DNA of 64,000 nt from Stenopsyche tienmushanensis (lineage: Eukaryota; Arthropoda; Insecta; Trichoptera; Stenopsychidae): assembly GCA_008973525.1 (NCBI GenBank), contig WACJ01000099.1, forward strand, positions 1 through 64,000, written 5' to 3'. The notes beneath the pieces were generated by a model. It searched no databases, had not been told where the DNA came from, and saw only the letters and a list, made by a program, of their open reading frames with translations. Position 1 is the first letter of the stretch. Every line of letters begins with the position of its first letter. Both the position numbers and the translations under genes were made by a program. Positions 46,171-57,560 of the stretch are shown here, piece by piece.

Positions 46171-46692
46171 CACGCGTTTTTCCCAAAACTACTTTTTCCA
46201 AGCTTATGGAAGTGCTCCCATAAACCCTAGATAAGAATTTATTATGAAATTTGGCAAGCACGTGTATAATAAATGTCTTCATCGTATAGACTACATTTAT
46301 AAAAAAATATACAAAAATGTTTATTTTATGAACAAAAAACCAGAAAAAATGTTGATAAAAACACACATATTTTTTCGATCGCTCATTATTTTTTTATTTT
46401 CCAATATTTCTTTTTAATTCTAGTCTAAGCTATACACAATACTATACAAAACAAGAATATGTTTAATTTTTTTGTTACAAATTACTTGTTCAAGACTTAG
46501 TACTTCCATGGTGAAGAATGTCATCGCTCGCGCACCGACATACGTGGTTCCCCCAATCCCACCACTATATTTTGTCAAACTTTAAAAAATATTTTTATGT
46601 TCAATAAAGATTGCCTATTCAACACACTAAATATCAAGATTCTATATTTAATGCTTTTTGCATTAAAAAAATGTTAAAAAACTGATCACCTT
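46171..46692 (+). mobile_element. R1 family element, copy 7
   Basis: Contains CACGCGTTTTTCCCAAAACT, TTCATCGTATAGACTAC, TTCGATCGCTCATTATT, GACTTAGTACTTCCATGGTG and GCTCGCGCACCGACATACGT in family order. Both termini are lost; the copy fades out after AAACTGATCACCTTTGA. Confidence 0.75.
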
Positions 46693-46789
46693 TGAGGAGT
46701 GAGGAAATTTAAAATCGATGAAGTCGTTGATGCCATAATCGCTTTACAGCGATTACTTTCTGTCAGTTCGAGGCAAAGTCAATTGTAAA

Positions 46790-47120
46790 TAAACACTGTT
46801 GATAGCATACAAGACCACGTCATTTCTTTACGTAAACAATACACAAAAAATCGATTCATTTGCTCCTGCTTCAGAAGGAAATGATTATTGGACAAAGACT
46901 CATTCAACAAGCAGCGAAGAACAGGAAGCAATCAAATAAATAAACACTGTCGATAGCATACAATTTTCGGTAATTTATTTGCGTAAACAAATAACAAACT
47001 TGAAATCGTAATCATTATTAGTCGATAAATTTGGGCTAACGATCTATACAATCGTGCGATGTATGCGGGGAAGCTAACTACATTACGTTCTATCTCTGTC
47101 TCTATCTGTCACCGAGCTCA
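46790..47120 (+). repeat. R2 repeat with partial tandem start
   Basis: The main copy (46935-47120) has AAATAAACACTGTCGATAGC, TTAGTCGATAAATTTGGGC and GATCTATACAATCGTGCGAT, and is inverted at 48575-48795. Its first part also occurs at 46790-46860. Not coding. Confidence 0.65.
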
Positions 47121-48574
47121 ATGTACAAGAGTGTTTTTTTCTGAATAATGGAGAGGGAAACGGAGGGTCCCCGTAAGTACTCCCGTAGGGTTTAAATTGA
47201 CATAACTTTTTCATCTGTGATTTCCGAATACAATTTTGCAAAAAATTAAGTGTTATAATGAAAATGGGCGGTTTTGGTTTTGAGCCTTCCAACATGGATG
47301 ACTGGCAATCAAGTCATACACAAGTCATCGAGTACTCAAGTCATATGTCGGAAACGTTAATGTTGGAGGTATGCTGGTCTCACCTTCACATATGCCCGGG
47401 GTTTGTCGATCGATCTTAGCAAATTTTAATTTCCTCGATTAGCATGCGAAAGCATGAACCGGCAGTTCGCGTGCAAGGAATTTGCTGGTGGATAATTTTC
47501 ACTCTGATCCGGGATCCTGCCCGGTTAAATTTTGTCACTCGGATGGCTCGGCCTGCCTCAAATTTTATGGCCCATCATGAAAGGTGGGTATAAAAATAAT
47601 CTTCGATATAAAAATAAACACGAAATCAATCGGAGAGTCTTTGATATGGTCTTCCCATCCAATTTTGTTGGACGCAAACCATTTACATTTAATTTTTTTT
47701 TTGCGATTTTTGCACACAACATAATAAATGAGCATCATAAAATAAGCCAGCCGTATTTAATTGATCGACGCTTATAATTTAAAAATGAATCACTAATAAA
47801 ATTATGCTATAACGCCGAAATTAACAGATAAGTATCCGTTCACGCATTTATGCGTATTTTGCGCACATTTTCAATTTTACTGCAAAGAAGCGCGCGTTTA
47901 ACGTTTGTGGCGTATTTCAAATACGCTTAAATTTTGCAATCACAAAAGGAAATATTGTGGTTATATTATTTTTACTATGTTATATGCGTACGATGAAAAA
48001 TAATACAACTCAATTTGCAGTGGTTCATGGTCGTTTTTCTATCATTCGTGTCAAAAGCAGTAAAGAGAAGCTTGGAAAGCTCTCACAAAATTAAAAGAAT
48101 GGTTTATTTGGCATCTTGCATGCAAGCTTGTGAGGGATATCTCCAAAAATAAACGACACAAGACATGTGATTATGGTTAATAATGCAAGTCCGACATCTA
48201 CGCAATCTTCCAGTGTGGTACTAAAAATTACTCACCGCGAACAATGATAATTTATGATCCGTTTATTATATAATTTTCGCTAATGAGAGACTTCTTCAGC
48301 TCACTTCTATTTGTATCCGAACTGAAAACTTGATCCAAATCCAATTTATTTTCGTGTTGTCTACAAACAAAATGCACTGCTGCAAGTGTGTCATTCATAG
48401 CAAACATGTCTAAATAATGCTCCGTTAATCAATTAGTCTTTGATTCAGCGGATTTTGCTAACGGTGAATGCACCCAATAAATTCAGTATACTAAATTGGA
48501 CTAATCGAACTTAAGCCCCTTAAAGAGGAACCCATTAACACAGAGCTGTGTCCGAATTGTAGTGATTCAGAAAG
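47121..48574. other. Intergenic between inverted R2 copies
   Basis: Nothing assignable; short frames without motifs on both strands. Confidence 0.35.
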
Positions 48575-48795
48575 AGCATTATTACACATTGAGATCGGAG
48601 ACAGACAGAGACGAAGAGAGTATCTTGCGTACATCGTACGATTGTATAGATTGCCAACACAAATTTATCGACTAATAATGATATGTGAATGATATTATGA
48701 ATCGATTTCAAGCGTGTTTTTTATGTTTACTCGAAGAAATGATCGAATATTGCGTGCTATCGACAGTGTTTGTTTATTTATATACAAGTTTCATA
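48575..48795 (-). repeat. R2 repeat, inverted copy
   Basis: The reverse complement matches 46935-47120 over its whole length, including CATTATTAGTCGATAAATTT, CAATCTATACAATCGTACGA and GTCTCTGTCTG. The open frame 48685-48870 is not supported. Confidence 0.65.
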
Positions 48796-49163
48796 CACGC
48801 TGCGACGGTCCTAATAGATAAGTGGACTTGTACGGATGATAAGTGGTGGACATATATATATAGCATCTAAGTTTATGATAATTTAAGTTTAGCCCTCTAC
48901 TCAAAGGGTTAACATGAAGAGAAGTACGAGTCCAATCGTAGTGACATAGTAGTATGTCGTTTTAATTTAATATATCTATTGAATTATTTCACGACTCAAT
49001 GGATGAAAGTTTTAATTGAATTTGATATTGTTTGTATGAATTTTGGTTGTCTCAATTAATTGGCGTATAATTAAAATAAACTATACTAAAATAATATATA
49101 TATACAGATTTTTTTAAATTTGAACTATAGCTTGGACAATTTACCATCCCTATGCAATAGCGC
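48796..49163. other. Intergenic, possible TTAA-type end near 48905
   Basis: CTCAAAGGGTTAAC at about 48900 resembles a piggyBac-type AGGG-TTAA end but no partner was found. Confidence 0.3.
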
Positions 49164-49494
49164 TGTTGATCTGAGCGGATTTGATTCGCCAGATTAACAA
49201 CGACATCTTCCGTCTCTCTTTAGGTGTAATGTGCTATTTTAACAGCGCCATCTTCTGTGGCTGCGAGGACATTGCACATGTAATTACCGACCGATCGCTT
49301 CATGCGCTTGCATCGTTGCCGGTTGGGCGGTGACGCGCAGGAGGCGGGAAAGAGTCGTCGGTTAGCCTTGGCTGCGGGAGGACGTCCTTCCCGCAGCCAT
49401 ATTTCTCTCTATCGTGTGGAATAAAGAGTTATCTAGACAAGAAAGTCTTTTTGTTCGACACCCATCTACCCCTATCCATACGTCCGGCTGTACA
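49164..49494 (+). mobile_element. Possible solo LTR
   Basis: This is a GC-richer block that can be bounded by TGTT...TACA. It holds a long hairpin (49370-49398) and AATAAA at about 49421 placed as an LTR poly(A) signal would be. No 5-bp duplication, primer-binding site or retroviral-type coding sequence was seen, so the call is weak. A conserved non-coding block or another repeat is possible. Confidence 0.25.
49370..49398. repeat. Near-perfect 29-base GC-rich palindrome
   Basis: GGCTGCGGGA and TCCCGCAGCC pair around GGACGTCC, itself palindromic. It would form a stable hairpin or cruciform. Confidence 0.85.
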
Positions 49495-49556
49495 TTATTC
49501 AGATAGAAGAACGGACCAGTACACATACCGTGGTAATTTCGACGGGCACGTTGGTT

Positions 49557-50192
49557 ATTTTTTTTTTCTTCGTATATCGGAAAGAACCAAAATGATATAA
49601 ATGATATTCGCAAAGTTATAACTTGATGGGAAGAAGCTGCGCTTCGCGAAGATGAGGAGAGGCGAATTTTTAAATGTGTTTTTCTCGAAACTACTTTTTT
49701 CAAGCTCATGGAAGTGCTCCTACACGCTCTAGATAAGCATTCTTTATGAAATTTGGCAAACACATGTATAATAAACGTTTTCATCGTATAGACTAAAATT
49801 ATCCTAAAATATACAAACATGTTAATTTAATGAACAAAAAACTTCAAAAAATGTTGATAAAAACACAAACTTTTTTTCGATCGTTCACTATTTTTTTATT
49901 TACCAATATTTCTTTTTAACTCTAGTCTAAGCTATAGACAATATTATACAAAGCAAAAATATGTTCAATTTTTTTGCTACAAATCATTAGTCCAGGACTT
50001 AAGACTTCCATGGTGAAGAATGTCATCGCTCGTTCATCAACATATGTGGCCCCACAAGTCCCACTATGACACTTTATCAGATTAAAAAAAATATTTTTAT
50101 ATTTAATAAAGATCGCCTAGTCAATATACTACTTATTAATATTCTAAAATTAATACTTTTCGCATAAAAAAATGTTAAAAAACCGTACATAG
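49557..50192 (+). mobile_element. R1 family element, copy 8
   Basis: Starts in the CTTCGTATATCGGAAAGAAC block and runs through CTCGAAACTACTTTTTTCAA, TTCATCGTATAGACTA, CATTAGTCCAGGACTTAAGA and CGCATAAAAAAATGTTAAAA. The terminal TIRs are missing at both sides. Confidence 0.75.
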
Positions 50193-50229
50193 GATATTTT
50201 TGTAAGCAATTAAAAAAAAGTGTTTTTTT

Positions 50230-50700
50230 TAGTATAAAAGTTCAAATTTATTTATAACAAAATTTTTATATACAGCATTATATTATGATTCCATTTATTA
50301 TTCAATACATCCTTCCATTGCTTTTTTTTGTAAAAACTTTCCAGCTTAGAAGCAAAAAACGATTTTAAATGCATTTCCACTTCAGCTGCATTTTTAATCG
50401 TTTTTCTTTCAGGTTCCATGAACCCGTGTACGTATGGAGTGGAGATCCGTTAGGGCGATGTCCGGTAAATATGGAGGGTGTGGTAATGTTTCCCAGTTTA
50501 ATTCCCCTATTTTATCAAGTGTCAATTTTGTTTTATGAGGGCACGCATTATCATGAAGCAGTGGCATCTTCTTTCTGTTGTATAAATACCGACATTCCTC
50601 TTCTAACCCAATGGGTTTACTCGTCGGTTAATATACGAGCATCGTTGATGGCTTTGTTCACGGTTTATGGATTGTTTGAAATCAAACGAGATGAATAATG
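50230..50700 (-). pseudogene. mariner transposase C-terminal half
   Basis: On the minus strand one frame reads LLHDNACPHKTKLTLDKIGE, then LNWETLPHPPYLPDIALTDL, later IKNAAEVEMHLKSFFASKLE and SFYKKKQWKDVLNNKW. The second and third aspartates are separated by 34 residues, as in DD34D mariners. The first-Asp region is not seen and the tail is in a shifted frame. Inactive. Confidence 0.7.
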
Positions 50701-51649
50701 CTTGCTTTTAGAGTCATACGATATGAAACAACAATGAGCTCAACATTTCAATTGCAATACAAATGTGGAAAAATAATAATGAAAGTCCTGATATATAAAT
50801 GTATGAAGATTTATTGAAAAATATTGAATTTTCAAATATTTCATATGCTTTTTATTTAGCAAACCGAATGTTTATATAATTTTATATGATTATGTGTTTT
50901 GCATATAGATTCAAGGAATAAAGTTTCTATTTTATTTTGTTACAGGTAAGAAAAAGATCATCCCTGCGGCTACGTTCAAACATTTCCAACATCTGATGGA
51001 AAGTAAGATTTCACGTATATAACAATATTTTGATCATGTTAATATTGAAAATAATATTTCTCTATTTAAATATAATTTTTCCATGACATTCATTGGATCA
51101 AATAATACAAATATTATGCTTTATGGGGGGGTAATCCTTTTAGACGTTCGAATATGAGTCGTTTTTCATGTTTTTTTTAATGATAAAATATTCGTATCAT
51201 TTAAATTTTTTGACATTATATTATTACAACCTTAAAGTGTTAATTTATTTTATTTTTTAAAAACGAAATGGCGGAGTTATAAAATATTCCATTAGGCGCC
51301 TTTTCTCGTGATATCAAACGGCTCGCCATTTGTCGAGCATTTTGGGTATGGCTACCCAAGCATCTTTGAAATAATTCATCCCTGGACAAATCTTTATAAA
51401 TTGGTAAGAGATGCTGTTATATCTCTTGGCCAAGAAATGGAGTCAGGTCTTCATGTTTTGGATGTTTCTTAAAGCAATGGTTTTTTGCCATTTGCACCAG
51501 CTTTTGACTCCAGTCGGATTCCCATGATTATGTCTTTTTTTTTTAATTTCTCGAACTTCTGTACCTTTCAGTCCTTTATTAAGATATTTTGACATTTTTG
51601 CTTCGAAAATTCAACTACATATGACAAACTATTTTTGATAATCTACAAC
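50701..51649. other. Intergenic with unidentified minus-strand remnant
   Basis: On the minus strand about 51300-51590 has frames beginning MSKYLNKGLKGTEVREIKKK and later DAWVAIPKMLDKWRAV that look like a decayed element protein, but I cannot name the family. Confidence 0.25.
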
Positions 51650-52658
51650 AGGCTAAGACATAAAAGGCTATCATATATTTACGGATAGGTTTTACATCAA
51701 TTCAACCTTTGCTGGAGAACTTTGAAAAGGAAATGTTTTCTCACTGCCATGATAATGACCTACAGAAAGGGTTTACCTAATCATATTTAAAAAAAAATTA
51801 AGATTAGTTGTGGGATGAAATATAGTATACAGAAAACGAGATACTTTAGTATTAGCTTGGCGAGACAAAATAATAGTCACAATGCTCAGTACAAAGCATA
51901 CGTCAACTTCCCAATCAATGATTAGATTGGTAAGGTCTACCCCATACCAAACTAATCAAGATGAACTTATAAACAAGCAGCCAATATTCATTTTATATTA
52001 CATTAAAAATATGTATGGGGTGGACACGGCAGATTAATACGCGAAATCATATTGTTTCATGCGAAAGACTGAAAAGATGGAAGGAATTATTTTTTTGGGG
52101 TTTTGAAACATCGATTTTATACTCTTATATTTTATACAAGGAATATGAAATCAAAGAAAATAGAAAACCAATAAATCATAAAAATTTTGTTGACAATTGT
52201 TGATAAAACTTATTGGTAACGTTCGCAATTTTACGAAGTCCAAATTGGAACGATTGTCGTCAATTGATCACGATCAACAGTTAGATGGAAGTCCTCATTT
52301 TATTTATAGTAGATCAGAGAGGAATTAAAGAGACTGGATGGTGTGTTCAGATCGTGAAACTGAAAAAGGAAAAAGGCGAACGCTATATTTTTGCGATAAT
52401 TACGAAAAAAAAACCAGCGTTTCATTCTGAAGATTGCTTCAAAAAATATCGTATTATCATGATTAGAAAAATTAATAAATCTAATAATATGCCTAATATA
52501 CTTAATAAACGTCTTGCATAACAAAATACTATTATTTATTCATAAACCCCCGATTTTTTCATTTTATTCCATACAAACATTTTTTTAAGAAATACGCAAA
52601 TAATGGCTTGGAGCTGGTGGGAACTTTTATGAAAACATTTTGGAGCCCAAAGGGTTAA
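51650..52658 (+). pseudogene. Decayed piggyBac transposase, C-terminal half with right end
   Basis: Across several frames: KGYHIFTDRFYINSTFAGEL (family pattern with the catalytic Asp before NFYTS), YRKGLPNHI (NRKGLP), RDTLVLAWRDK then VTMLSTKHT (W-K-D-K-R-x-V-x-MLST), MYGVDTAD (GGVDxAD), RWKELFFWGFETSILYSYIL, and a Cys-rich tail including HSEDCFKKY. The order matches piggyBac exactly. The element appears to end GCCCAAAGGG with TTAA at 52655-52658, a normal piggyBac-like right end. Frameshifts and stops make it inactive. The N-terminal half and left end are missing. Confidence 0.7.
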
Positions 52659-53954
52659 ACAAGAGAGCAGGATTATCAGTGATATGGCATAGTGTAGCTT
52701 GTTTTACTTATATAGTGCTAACAACTGCATTTTGAAGAACTTCCAAATATGTTTTAATGAAGAGTTGATCATGCCATAATCAATCATTTATTGATTTTAA
52801 ATGATATGTTTTATGTTAAAAATTATACAATTTAATATAAAAAATCGAAGTGATTCAAAATATGTTTCAAAAGCCTTTTTTAATCCAAAAACAAATCCAC
52901 GCCAGCACAAAGCATCAATCTGCTATTCAGCTACAATGTTTGAGCTTTCGTGCTCTTTGATGATGTTGATTCCTTTGTGGAGAACAATATCCCATAATCC
53001 ACAAACGGAATATTTTTTTTACATAAAATCACCCCAGCATATTAAAATGTGAATATTCAATCGACAATAAAGAATTGCTCCGGGATATCCGTATAAAAAA
53101 CATTTATATATCGTAATTCCCATTGGCATGATGGAATATTTTTAAGATCACGCAGATGGATTCCGTGACAAAATGTCATAATGCTCTACGATATCTAGAT
53201 TATTAAGGCCAATAGAATACACCCACTGTCGTATTTGCTCGCAAATTTCATATCAAGCGGATTGGTCGACGTGAGCATTTACTTTTTAAATCAAACAATT
53301 CACAAGCGTTGCCAATATTCGCAAAATCGAATAAAAATATCATCAATTTTAAAGCGTGCCAAATCACATTTGATGCATTGAAATAATCCTATATTCACAG
53401 CGTTCGTATTTGTTTCATAGAATTTATTAACGAATGCCGGTTTGTAGCCTTTTAACGCCATGAGCTGATTAACGCATGGTGGTTGAATAGTAAACGATTT
53501 TTGTTGAAGTATATTGTATATCAATCAGATAACCATTCTATTTAATACTGATCTCGTTTGGTCAATTACCATCAATATTGAGTGCCCATCGAGATTAATG
53601 TATGGAGTTGATGGCGTTAATATGGTACTATTAATTTAAATCATATTCCAATTTACAATCTCTTTTAAATACAACATTTTTTTTATAACGACATTATATA
53701 TACAGGGTGTTTTGCACATGGACCGACAAATTTTTAAAGAGGTCATTTGCTACATAGAACTTATGTTCTAAGCGTTGTATTTCTTCAATTAGGTTTTTCT
53801 TCGATTCAATTTTCCCACAGAAGGGACTGTAAGTAGCTGTATGAAAGAAAATGCCTCTTGGATAAAAAAAAATCGAATTCCTCGGGGATAAATTTTTAGG
53901 GACAAGCCATGAGGACCAATTGGTCATGGACGTATTGTGTTCAAATAGCTGCAG
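52659..53954. other. Intergenic, nothing firmly assignable
   Basis: ACAGGGTGTTTTGCACATGG near 53702 looks like an element terminus but has no partner. Frames at 52801-53052, 53300-53524 and 53694-53927 show no known motif. Confidence 0.35.
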
Positions 53955-54080
53955 ATTTATCGAAAGAGCTCGTCTATCCTGGGAATATCAGATAGACGAA
54001 GACACTGTACGTCTGGGCATGGACAAATGGTGGGAGGTGGCCCAGAACAGACGGAAATGTTCACCTAAACGAGTAACATT
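53955..54080 (+). pseudogene. LINE reverse transcriptase C-terminal scrap
   Basis: The frame reads WEYQIDEDTVRLGMDKWWEV, then AQNRRKC, resembling the LINE ORF2 tail with DLRxLGVxxWWExAQDRxxW. Only about 35 residues remain. Confidence 0.4.
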
Positions 54081-54166
54081 TTAAATGTGATAGATTTATT
54101 TGAATCGACCATTAGTTCATACAACATGACAGGAGTGTCATGTTATAAAATCCCCAAAAATTTGCT

Positions 54167-54570
54167 ATTGAAATTTTTATCTAACAGAAATCGTACACCT
54201 CACCAGCACGTTGAAGGCTACTAAATCGAGATATTCCCGCCGAAATCCGAAACGCTTGAAAACAGTGGCATAACTACTAATTGTCGAGCTTAGACGAAGC
54301 CTATGGGCAGTAACTGTCTATGCATTTCAAATTGTTATATTAACCTTTCCCTACCGGTGATGTATTTACTACACCTCGACTCTAATAATGGAGATATCGA
54401 TGTGAAATATAATAGATACGAGCTTCAGAATTTTTGTATTCCTCCGTAATATAATTACAAATGACATCAAAGTATTATAGAATATAAGTATTCGTCTGCA
54501 GCGACGGAAATAAATAATTTGTCGAGAAATCGGGAATTTTGCGAGTTTTTTGCGCAATCCCGAAATTTCT
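54167..54570 (+). mobile_element. hAT-family element, copy D (fragment)
   Basis: Starts inside the family at ATTGAAATTTTTATCTAACA, continues through CGTACACCTCACCAGCACGT, the TTAGACGAAGCCTATGGGCA region and TCGACTCTAATAATGGAGAT, and stops at CAATCCCGAAATTTC. Left terminus and coding part are lost. Confidence 0.75.
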
Positions 54571-55199
54571 ACAAAGCTAATTTTTGTATATTATATTTAT
54601 TCATGCTTTAAAATATCTTTACTATGTAAAAATTGATATTTAAGCTAGTCAGCATTGGCTTTAAAAAATAGTACTACAAAACCCTCAACAGCAAATTTAC
54701 TGGACTACTTCGCAATACGTGTTCCATCGGGCGCTCCACAAAGGCCAAGAACCTTTTTTTTACAGCGAATTCCAATAGAGAATGAAAACGAATTGTTTTA
54801 CAATCCTTTAAAAGTACAACGACATCACGTCGGGAATGGTCCATTAACAATATGCAAAGTGGAAGCTCTCGAAAATATTCTATTTTTTAAAAAAAAATGT
54901 GCTTAATAAGATTTTTCATAGTATGTTGATTTTTTTATTCGAACGTGTTTCAGAAAATAGCTTTAAAATCGCCTTAGAGATTCTCTGAAACTCCACCTTT
55001 GAATATGGGATTAACTTCTACAAAGATGTAGCATGTATTCCACTTGATCATCCTTTTTTCATTTTTCACTGCAATGCAAAATTGTGGTTTTCTTTTCCTG
55101 TGTTTAATATTATATTTTATTAAACGAAAGGATATTTACTTGACGCTTATTGGCTGAAAATTTGGAATTTCCAGGTTGGAATCTATAGCATTAGAAAAC
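54571..55199. other. Intergenic, no assignable gene
   Basis: The 83-codon frame at 54655-54906 has no recognised motif. Confidence 0.35.
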
Positions 55200-55683
55200 A
55201 AATTTAAATTTGGAAGTCTTAGTCTGTGAGAGCTATTGTTTTTTTCAGGTAGAATTATTGTATAGGACTCACTTCTTGTCGCAAGTTATTTTTCTTCGCA
55301 AAAAAGGGTCTGTTTCATACCTGGATAAAAGAGATGCACAGATCGTTCTTCGATGCTCTAACGCAGTTGGCGTCAATGTGTTTGGAACCCAAATTCCTTG
55401 TTATTCCTTCCGATTAAGATGTTCCTGTACTATTGACCATAGGCAGTCAAGTTTAATCGATAATTCCGAAATGGTTTGACGAGGATCTGATTCCACTAAT
55501 GACGTCAATACGTCATCATTCAATTTGAAAGGTCTTTCTATTTTAGGGGCAACCCTGAAATCTCTATCGATATTTTTAATTTTTTTTCTCCATCTATGAC
55601 ATTTATTAAGTTTCAACACTTCTCAACAAGAACAACATATAATGCCGTAAATGTTCTTCGTCGATTATTGGCCCTGACATTCT
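55200..55683 (-). pseudogene. mariner transposase N-terminal half
   Basis: Minus-strand translation reads IDEEHLRHYMLFLLR near 55660, KCHRWRKKIKNIDRDFRVAP, NDDVLTSLVESDPRQTISEL, then WVPNTL and RRTICASLLSRYETDPFLRR, ending near the first-Asp position as ITCDKK. The order matches SETMAR-type mariners. Stops and shifts are present. The + strand frame at 55210-55479 is its antisense shadow. Confidence 0.75.
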
Positions 55684-56013
55684 TAACAAACAACGATAAT
55701 AAATAATATAAATAAAAATAACAAATTCACGACCCCCACAATCTATTAGCAACAAAAATTATGTATTTATTTTACGTTGTCTTGACACAAATTGACCCTA
55801 AAGTCAGATACCTAAAAATTTGGATTTCTTTCCGGTCCTCCTTATATGTATTAATTTACTCGTGTAAAATTATTATTATAAAGGATTATTATTGTTATAA
55901 TACACCCGATGAAATTTGAACAATTGCGCCATACAATGAACAAAAAAAATGTTTGCAATTCATCACATACGCGAACAAAAGTGAACACAATTGTTTATGT
56001 GCAAATCAATAAA
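55684..56013. other. Intergenic, no recognised feature
   Basis: Nothing recognised. Confidence 0.4.
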
Positions 56014-56053
56014 TTCGGATAATCGAGGTCCGGATAATGGAGGTTCTACTGTA
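56014..56053 (-). mobile_element. pogo/Tigger-like right end
   Basis: The sequence ends CCGGATAATGGAGGTTCTACTG then TA. The reverse complement CAGTAGAACCTCCATTATCC is a textbook pogo/Tigger-type terminus. Confidence 0.6.
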
Positions 56054-56743
56054 TAAATATATAAAATATTCGAATGCGTTACCGATTTCATATTCATTAT
56101 TCGAATAATTGATTTTACGAATATTTGGAACCCCTAACTCCACAGCATCTATATTTTGATCTAAAATTAATCGAGTTTACGGCTTTTGGCTTATTAAATG
56201 AAGGGAATTCAAACACTTGTAATGCTAATGAATGAGCTGAAAATAGTTATTGGTTCGTAGATTTTATTAATTATGCAAGGCAAATGGATCAACCGACAGA
56301 ATAGACACAAATCAACGGAAATCAAAGAAGATCGGAAAGCTCGAATGCAAGCTCAAAATTATGCATATTAAGAAGAAAAAAGGTTGCTAAATTATTCTCA
56401 AATAGCTGATTAGCCGCTAGGTAGTTTATAACATTTATTACTGCCCTTAATTTCTTGTTTTCGGTAATTTTATTTTCAAATATGTTTTTCTCCAATCGAC
56501 TTTTTTTGAATTCTCGTGAACTCTAATTCATGAACTTTAACGCCGAACTAAATAAATCTTCGTTCAGTTTACTAAAATATATATATATTTATATGATCTT
56601 GAAATGACTAATTCCAGAAATGGACCAAATGAAACAAAACTAAGGGTGTTATCATTTTGGTATAAATAAGAGTGGCGTCGTTCCAAACAGCTGAAGATTA
56701 TCATCTCCATGTTGCTTTTTGTAAGGAGTTTTATTTGGATATA
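56054..56743. other. Intergenic, no recognised feature
   Basis: Nothing assignable between two pogo-like ends. Confidence 0.4.
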
Positions 56744-56872
56744 CAGTAGACCCGCGATAATCCGACAAACGTTTTGCAATGCGGTGTCGGATTGTCCAAT
56801 TTGTCGGACTATGGAGAACTGCCCCCGACCCCTTGTGGTCCGGATTTTTTTTGGAAAGGAGTACATTCGTCA
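56744..56872 (+). mobile_element. pogo/Tigger-like left end
   Basis: TA followed by CAGTAGACCCGCGATAATCC. It is closely similar to 12421-12550 for about 120 bases and is followed directly by a pogo-type coding remnant. Confidence 0.65.
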
Positions 56873-56879
56873 AACATTT

Positions 56880-57095
56880 CGAATAGATAAATCTATTCGA
56901 AATTGTGTCGATAATCCTTGCTTCTTGCTACCAAAGGAATACCAAAAGACAATAAACATTTGTCGTAATATTAAAGGAGAAGGTTTTGATGACATGGATA
57001 TTCATAGCACCCAAGAAATATTGGAAGATCGTACGTTGAACGACGACGAATTACTCGAAATATTAAAATTTAAATATCGTATTGATTTTAAATAA
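56880..57095 (+). pseudogene. pogo/Tigger transposase C-terminal fragment
   Basis: The frame contains NIKGEGFDDMDIHSTQEILE then DRTLNDDELLEILKF. This acidic tail with L-(T/N)-x-x-(D/E)-L-x-E is typical of the C-terminus of Tigger/jerky-type proteins. No catalytic region remains. The open frame extends back through the non-coding terminus, which is fortuitous. Confidence 0.5.
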
Positions 57096-57135
57096 AAATT
57101 GTGACTCTCGCAATTCCCGGAAGCAGCAAACTCTG

Positions 57136-57219
57136 ATGGCGGCTTATAGCTCGGATTTCCGGCGGAAATTACTAGAAGAAAAATCAGATGTACTTCAAAA
57201 AATTGATAAAATATTCTAG
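57136..57219 (+). pseudogene. Possible Tc1/IS630-type N-terminal scrap
   Basis: MAAYSSDFRRKLLEEK resembles the start of IS630/Tc1-type transposases (M-x-x-Y-S-x-D-x-R-x-K). The match is short and the frame stops after 27 residues. Confidence 0.3.
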
Positions 57220-57300
57220 AAGTTTAAAAAAAGACCAGTTATTCTTTTTCTGTTAAAAAAAATACTAAAAACGCTAAAAAATCTGCCTCCTAAAACGGTT

Positions 57301-57560
57301 TTCCTCCTTTTATTTCTTCCTTTGGGGCTATCTTAAATCGCAAACCTATGCATATAAGCCGCAAACAATCGAAGCCCTTAAAATCAACATAACGAACGCC
57401 ATCCAGCAAATTCAGCCATATTTATGCGACAAAGTCATCGAAAATTCGACCCGGCGAAAAGGTGTCACCAAGCTAAGCCGCCTTATTTTGATTTTTAATT
57501 TTAAAAATATTTTTATGGCCGATATCAAAAAGGAGACTCTAGAAAAAATATAAATCTGCT
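57301..57560 (+). pseudogene. Tc1/IS630-like transposase C-terminal fragment
   Basis: FFLWGYLKSQTYAYKPQTIE then ALKINITNAIQQIQPYLCDK and VIENSTRR follow the pattern of insect DDE transposases of the same type as the 65-bp array (F-x-L-W-G-x-L-K-x-x-V-Y-x-x-x-P-x-T-x-x-x-L, VIEN). The reading crosses a frameshift near its start. Inactive. Confidence 0.6.

Noticed and set aside
55210..55479. 89-codon + frame
   Set aside because: It is the antisense of a mariner transposase remnant on the minus strand.
56709..56880. First half of the open frame 56709-57095
   Set aside because: This part overlies the non-coding pogo-like terminus; only the later part resembles a transposase tail.
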